Assembly: GCA_016180725.1 (NCBI GenBank)
Contig: JACPAR010000006.1
Location: 1-41,409 of the forward strand
Direction of reading: 5' to 3'
Length of the DNA: 41,409 nt
Source of the DNA: Candidatus Levyibacteriota bacterium
GTDB taxonomy: Bacteria; Patescibacteriota; Microgenomatia; Levybacterales; UBA12049
Shown: positions 37,761-41,409 of the stretch, piece by piece
How positions within the stretch are numbered: position 1 is the stretch's first letter
Layout of the letters: every line of letters starts with the position of its first letter
The notes under the pieces: generated by a model
Databases searched by the model: none
Told to the model about the DNA's origin: nothing
What the model saw: the letters and a program-made list of their open reading frames with translations, nothing else
Program-made: the position numbers and the translations under genes

Positions 37761-38552
37761 TTACCTAAATCTCAAGAATAATGCGTTAACTGTTAATAGA
37801 GAAAAAATTAGCGTGTCCGGTAATAAGTTAGCAACTAGAGGCGGAAAAATTATTATAAATGAAATTATCGCAACTAAAAAGCCAAATAACAATTGTCTAT
37901 TAGAATGATAGGGGGTAGTCATGGGTTCAGGAAGCATAACTGCTGCAAAGAATATAAAAGTTGGGTCAAATAATGATTCAGCAGCTTGATGCTGCATATA
38001 TTTAGCTACTATATTCATGATTAAAATAATCAAGATATTTGTTGCAAAAAAAGAAAGCTGATTAAAATAGCGGCGCATTCTAAAAGCAGAAATAAGAAAA
38101 GGCGAAAGAAGAACAATAAAAAAAATTATGGATAAAAAATTATTTGCAAAAATTTTTTGCCAAGATACAGCCCACCAGGAAATATTATGGCGAAAAATAA
38201 ACGCCTCTAAAAACAGTCCAAATCCTGCCGGGTTGAATATATGTTTTTGCTCAATTCTTATAAAGTTTTTAGAGAACATTGCTAACACGCCGGCTATTAT
38301 TGGCGCATAAGGCGGAAGGCTTGGTGCGGTTAAAAGCCCGATTATTAATCCGGATACAATTGCTGAGCTTAGTAAAAATGAAGGAAGTTTTCTGATTTTT
38401 ATAAAAATAAAGTCAGAAATTAAAGTTGAAGAAAGTGCAAGAAATAAATATAAAACTGTTTGCATAGAAGGGCTATGTATAACAGCGCTTAAATATATAA
38501 GAATAAGCGTAAAAGAAAGCTGGACTTTAGGAATAAGAATTAAGTTTTTCAT
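37761..38552 (-). CDS. RnfD/NqrB-like membrane protein
   Basis: 263 residues with eight or more hydrophobic segments. NPAGFGLFLEAFIF and the late AVMLPEPMTTPYHSNRQLLF match the NQR2/RnfD family (PF03116), whose DPxTTP-like motif is a hallmark. The family carries covalent FMN in Rnf and Nqr complexes; the flavin-linked Thr motif (SGAT-like) is not clear here. No other rnf or nqr subunits are nearby. It is divergent from an FNR-like reductase and adjacent to the cupredoxin, which suggests a small membrane redox chain. Confidence 0.8.
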   Translation of the reverse strand: MKNLILIPKVQLSFTLILIYLSAVIHSPSMQTVLYLFLALSSTLISDFIFIKIRKLPSFLLSSAIVSGLIIGLLTAPSLPPYAPIIAGVLAMFSKNFIRIEQKHIFNPAGFGLFLEAFIFRHNISWWAVSWQKIFANNFLSIIFFIVLLSPFLISAFRMRRYFNQLSFFATNILIILIMNIVAKYMQHQAAESLFDPTFIFFAAVMLPEPMTTPYHSNRQLLFGFLVAIISFIIIFPPLVANLLPDTLIFSLLTVNALFLRFR

Positions 38553-38558
38553 TTTTAC

Positions 38559-38580
38559 TTGATATAATTAAGTATATCAA
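38559..38580. promoter_or_regulatory. Palindrome with divergent -10 boxes between the RnfD-like and FNR-like genes
   Basis: TTGATATA (38559-38566) and TATATCAA (38573-38580) are perfect inverted repeats around ATTAAG. The plus strand has TATAAT at 38563-38568. The minus strand has TATACT (38571-38576) with TTGCCA 16 nt upstream. One dimeric regulator could control both genes. Confidence 0.55.
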
Positions 38581-38591
38581 TATTACTATTT

Positions 38592-39323
38592 ATGGCAATG
38601 CCTAACATATTTCTATTTCCATTTATTAAAAAAGAAGAAATTGCAGAGGGCACATATGCATTCTTTTTTAAAAAAAGTGAGGAATTTAATTTTTTACCCG
38701 GTCAATATATCCGGATTATACTACCTCACCAAAATCCCGACAACAGGGGACAAACGCGTTTATTTTCGATTTCATCATCACCTCTCGAAAAAGATTACAT
38801 TAGGATTGTCACAAAAGTAATTAAAAGTTCTTTTAAAAAAGCTTTGTATAATTTAACGCCGGGAGCAAAAGTTCAATTTTCTCCACCAATGGGATCATTT
38901 ATTTTAAAAGAAGAAGACAAACAGGAACGTTTATTTTTAGCAGGCGGTATCGGAATTACCCCTTTTTTATGCATGTTGGAATATGCAAACGAAAAGAAAC
39001 TTTCAATTCCATTAACGCTTTTTGTTTCATTTTCAACGGTTGAAGAGGTTATTTATTATAAAAAGTTACAAGAGATTTCGCAGAATAATTTGTCAATAAA
39101 AATTATTTACACAGTGACTCATCCAGAAGATTCAAAAAAACCTTGGGTTGGAGAAACAGGAAGAATTTCTCAAAACTTAATTAAAAAATATGCTTTAGAT
39201 ATCTTAAAGCCTTTTTACTACATAGCCGGTCCGCCGGCAATGGTTGATGCCATGCGAAAATTAGTTGATTCTATGGGAGTTGCAAACGAAAAAATCCGTA
39301 CAGAAAATTTTACCGGATATTAA
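38592..39323 (+). CDS. FAD/NAD(P)-binding ferredoxin-reductase-like protein
   Basis: 243 residues. The FAD-binding motif TRLFSISSSP (RxFS type) is at about residues 56-65. VQFSPPMGSFIL follows, and the NAD(P) motif GGIGITPFL is at about 119-127. IAGPPAMVDAM and a final RTENFTGY close the domain. It has no iron-sulfur domain and no signal peptide. It probably transfers electrons between NAD(P)H and a partner, perhaps the RnfD-like protein encoded divergently (inference). Its stop overlaps the rmuC stop tail to tail. Confidence 0.88.
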   Translation: MAMPNIFLFPFIKKEEIAEGTYAFFFKKSEEFNFLPGQYIRIILPHQNPDNRGQTRLFSISSSPLEKDYIRIVTKVIKSSFKKALYNLTPGAKVQFSPPMGSFILKEEDKQERLFLAGGIGITPFLCMLEYANEKKLSIPLTLFVSFSTVEEVIYYKKLQEISQNNLSIKIIYTVTHPEDSKKPWVGETGRISQNLIKKYALDILKPFYYIAGPPAMVDAMRKLVDSMGVANEKIRTENFTGY

Positions 39324-40324
39324 TTTTTTTCTTCCAGCATTTTTGTTGACTGAAGTTTTTGGCCAAACTTTGTAAAACCTATTGTTACATTGCTAAATTG
39401 CGAGGATGCATTATTAAGATGTTTTCCCAAAACGTCCAAGTTTTCTTCGACTTTACAATAATCAATTTGCAAAGCTCTTAATAATTTAAATATTTCCTTT
39501 GACCTTGATTCTATTCTTTTGCCCTCAAAAGCTAAGAGAATTGTTTGAAGATGAGCATACAAAGTGCTTGGAGAAACAATATAAACCCTTGCCCTTTTTG
39601 CATATTCCATAATTTCTGACTCATTAACTACTTCATAGTAAACAGACTCGCTTGGAACATACATAAGAGCAAAATCCATAGTTTGTTCATCCGGCAGAAT
39701 ATATTTTTTAGCAATATCATCAATATGTTTTTTAACGTCCCTAATAAATTCTTTTTGCATATGTAATTTTTCTGCTTCATTTTCTGCTTTTATTATTCTT
39801 TGGAAATTTTCCATCGGAAATTTTGAGTCAATCGGCAAAATTCCGGCATCTGTTTTTATTGCCGCATCAACTTTATTGCCTGATTTAAATTCGTATTGAA
39901 GATGAAAGCTTTGTTTTGGAAACATTTGTGTAATTAAATCTTTTAAAACATGTTCTCCAATATTTCCTCTTAGTTTTGGGCTTTTTAAAAATTCCTGGAG
40001 TTCTTTCATGCTTCTGCCAATTTCGCTCATTTGGCCTACTTCTTTACCAACGTCTTTAATAACAGCAGCGGCTTTATCAAGCCTTTCGTTTAATTGTTTG
40101 GAGTTTTCCTGCAGAGTTTTTACCATATCGCTGGAATTTGACCGCATTGCTTCGTTAAGCGTTTTATTTGTTGCATCAAGCGAAGTCTGCATTGTTTTAA
40201 GCCATTCAAAAAGCGAACCATCATCTTTTTTACTGTTTAAATCAGACAATTTTTTGTTCAAAACAAAGAGAATAACAATGAAACCAAAAAGAATAAGAGA
40301 AATTGTGAGCAGTTCCATTGACAT
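39320..40324 (-). CDS. rmuC: DNA recombination protein RmuC
   Basis: 334 residues. An N-terminal membrane helix (about 4-22) is followed by a coiled coil (about 30-110). The RmuC nuclease-like core contains SPKLRGNIGEHVLKDLI, FKSGNKVDAAIKTDAGILPI, then DSKFPMENF. LMYVPSESVYYEVV and IVSPSTLYAHLQTI complete it. RmuC limits inversion recombination at short repeats in E. coli, which is interesting in a repeat-rich genome. The -10 box lies 7 nt from the ATG. Confidence 0.93.
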   Translation of the reverse strand: MSMELLTISLILFGFIVILFVLNKKLSDLNSKKDDGSLFEWLKTMQTSLDATNKTLNEAMRSNSSDMVKTLQENSKQLNERLDKAAAVIKDVGKEVGQMSEIGRSMKELQEFLKSPKLRGNIGEHVLKDLITQMFPKQSFHLQYEFKSGNKVDAAIKTDAGILPIDSKFPMENFQRIIKAENEAEKLHMQKEFIRDVKKHIDDIAKKYILPDEQTMDFALMYVPSESVYYEVVNESEIMEYAKRARVYIVSPSTLYAHLQTILLAFEGKRIESRSKEIFKLLRALQIDYCKVEENLDVLGKHLNNASSQFSNVTIGFTKFGQKLQSTKMLEEKN

Positions 40325-40331
40325 GCCACCT

Positions 40332-40361
40332 ATTGTAGCAGAAATAGAAGAGATTTTACAA
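40332..40361 (-). promoter_or_regulatory. Promoter of rmuC
   Basis: On the minus strand: TTGTAA (40356-40361), an 18-nt spacer, TACAAT (40332-40337). The ATG at 40324 lies 7 nt after the -10, implying a leaderless message. Confidence 0.65.
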
Positions 40362-40400
40362 AAAAACAGATTTTTAATAATTTTTTCAAGATCCAGGCTT

Positions 40401-40988
40401 TTAATGGGGAGAGGGGTGGTGAAAGACAGTTACAATTGTTTTTTTAACTGATTTCTCAGCTGCTTTTCTTACCTTTTTAATTCCATTGGCAACAGGATCA
40501 ATCTTATTGCTTAATACTAGTGTATTCATAGTGATAAACCAGGTTGTCCAAACAAAAGCAGTTGTTCCTAAACTTTCCATAATAAATGTATCATTTTCGG
40601 TTAATGCTGCTAACATATTAGCTACTGCACTGGGTGCTGATAATTCTAATAAGTTAATAAAATGTCCTCCAGAGGATCCAACAACAGAGTTTCCTGTTAA
40701 TCCGTATATTGTGCTTGCCACAGGACTGGCGCAATATTTTTTAAGCTCTAAAGCTTTTGCTTCTAAGACAACACTTAATAAACTTGCTGCCCCCAAAATA
40801 CCTATAACAAAATATTTTAAAAGCTCTGGATCTACTTCTCTTAAGACCTCGTGAGTTCCAAACGCGATTCCCGTTGCAATAGGACCTCCGATTACAGAAT
40901 ATATGGGTGAAATAGCTAAACTAGCAGCAAAACCATCTGGGTTAACTCTTTGGCGGGCAGCGGCAATTGCTTCTTTTAATCTAGACAT
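40401..40988 (-). CDS. Unknown multi-pass membrane protein
   Basis: 195 residues, not recognised. Three to five hydrophobic stretches are visible (SLAISPIYSVIGGPIATGIA, YFVIGILGAASLLSVVL, and the TTAFVWTTWFITMNTLVL region). The C-terminus is basic (KKVRKAAEKSVKK) and ends in HHPSPH. An N-terminal amphipathic stretch RLKEAIAAARQRV precedes the first segment. It lies 76 nt upstream of rmuC on the same strand, but rmuC has its own promoter. Confidence 0.6.
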   Translation of the reverse strand: MSRLKEAIAAARQRVNPDGFAASLAISPIYSVIGGPIATGIAFGTHEVLREVDPELLKYFVIGILGAASLLSVVLEAKALELKKYCASPVASTIYGLTGNSVVGSSGGHFINLLELSAPSAVANMLAALTENDTFIMESLGTTAFVWTTWFITMNTLVLSNKIDPVANGIKKVRKAAEKSVKKTIVTVFHHPSPH

Positions 40989-41055
40989 TTCAACATTTTA
41001 AATTTTTACTCCAATTAAGTCAATTTTTCCAAAGCAAAATGTTTTTATAGGAGGA

Positions 41056-41409
41056 TTAAAATATCTTTTTTCTAAAGGCCCAGAGGCTAAGGCCTGCAGC
41101 CAATATAACTAAAACTATTCCGGCAATAATATTAAAGGTATTACTTTGAGCAAGAACTTGTTTTGGTGTTGGAGTTGAATTTTCTTGTGTACCTAAAACA
41201 TCTTTTGATTTAGGAGTTGGTGTGACAGTTGTTTCTTCACCATTTTCTGTTTTTGCACCCAGAACCTCTGGGGTAAGTCCGGCTGCCTCTGCGAGTTGCG
41301 TAAGGGCTCCCAACACCTGACCTTGTGTGGAAGAAGCGCCACCACCCGAACAATCATGAGACCCACAGCCTAATCCGTCTGACTTTCCATCCCCATTACT
41401 TCCTCCGCC
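41056..41409 (-). CDS. C-terminally anchored surface protein, partial
   Basis: The frame is open from base 41409 to a stop at 41056, so the N-terminal part is outside the window (117 residues seen). The visible part has a Gly/Ser/Asp-rich stretch with two Cys (GLGCGSHDCSGGG), then QGQVLGALTQLAEAAG. A Thr/Pro-rich linker follows, and the C-terminal membrane helix IIAGIVLVILAAGLSLWAF ends in RKKIF. GQVLGA-type segments before an anchor are common in surface proteins of CPR bacteria. It should face the outside and be held by its tail. Confidence 0.7.
   Translation of the reverse strand, partial: GGGSNGDGKSDGLGCGSHDCSGGGASSTQGQVLGALTQLAEAAGLTPEVLGAKTENGEETTVTPTPKSKDVLGTQENSTPTPKQVLAQSNTFNIIAGIVLVILAAGLSLWAFRKKIF

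Noticed and set aside
37699-37908. Plus-strand ORF opposite the RnfD-like gene
   Set aside because: Antisense to a clear membrane protein, with no family features.

Overview
The window comes from an AT-rich bacterium with a reduced genome. It is most likely a member of the Candidate Phyla Radiation (Patescibacteria), probably the Microgenomates. Evidence: one long ribosomal superoperon with no rpmD (uL30) between rpsE and rplO, a short uL2, lysine-rich extensions on several ribosomal proteins, a C-terminally anchored protein ending in a GQVLG-type region, and a CPR-type IS transposase fragment. TGA is used as a stop (rplX, rpmJ, rpsQ), so the genetic code is standard. The assignment is inferred from family knowledge; no search was run.

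Layout. 1-1.2 kb: partial nadD (minus strand) and a GerMN-domain protein. 1.2-20.2 kb: tuf, then rpsJ, a small unknown ORF, rplC-rplD-rplW-rplB-rpsS-rplV-rpsC-rplP-rpmC-rpsQ-rplN-rplX-rplE-rpsN-rpsH-rplF-rplR-rpsE-rplO-secY-adk-(P-loop kinase)-map-infA-rpmJ-rpsM-rpsK-rpsD-rpoA-rplQ-rplM-rpsI. This builds ribosomes, the Sec channel, RNA polymerase alpha and N-terminal Met processing. 20.2-25.4 kb is an accessory island: Ni/Co-type transporter, an S51-like hydrolase with a CysRS-like tail, a broken alpha/beta hydrolase, a REP-type transposase element landed at the end of a truncated IS transposase, an unknown protein, a GC-rich hairpin region and tRNA-Pro. 25.4-29.5 kb: recA-recX, RNase Y, a frameshifted slipin and HU. 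29.6-33.3 kb: an ABC-2 exporter (one ATPase, two permeases) and an AI-2E family permease. 33.3-34.2 kb: RNase P RNA and a C39-like protein. 34.2-41.4 kb: a UvrD/AddB-like helicase-nuclease, a small redox group (cupredoxin, RnfD/NqrB-like protein, FNR-like reductase), rmuC and two membrane or surface proteins.

The most striking structure is not a gene. Many gaps between ribosomal genes consist of degenerate tandem words, mostly 7 nt long, followed by their reverse complement, often with a GC-rich hairpin module between the arms. The same modules sit in frame inside coding regions (rplC, map, recX, the helicase) and three times inside the RNase P RNA. They look like a composite family of mobile palindromic elements, comparable in behaviour to Rickettsia palindromic elements and cyanobacterial heptanucleotide STRR repeats but with different words at each site.

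A second notable element is the leader of rplC. It has a good promoter, a strong terminator ending 8 nt before the start codon, and an upstream segment able to form a mutually exclusive antiterminator. Several other promoters place their -10 box 6-9 nt from the start codon, which implies leaderless mRNAs.
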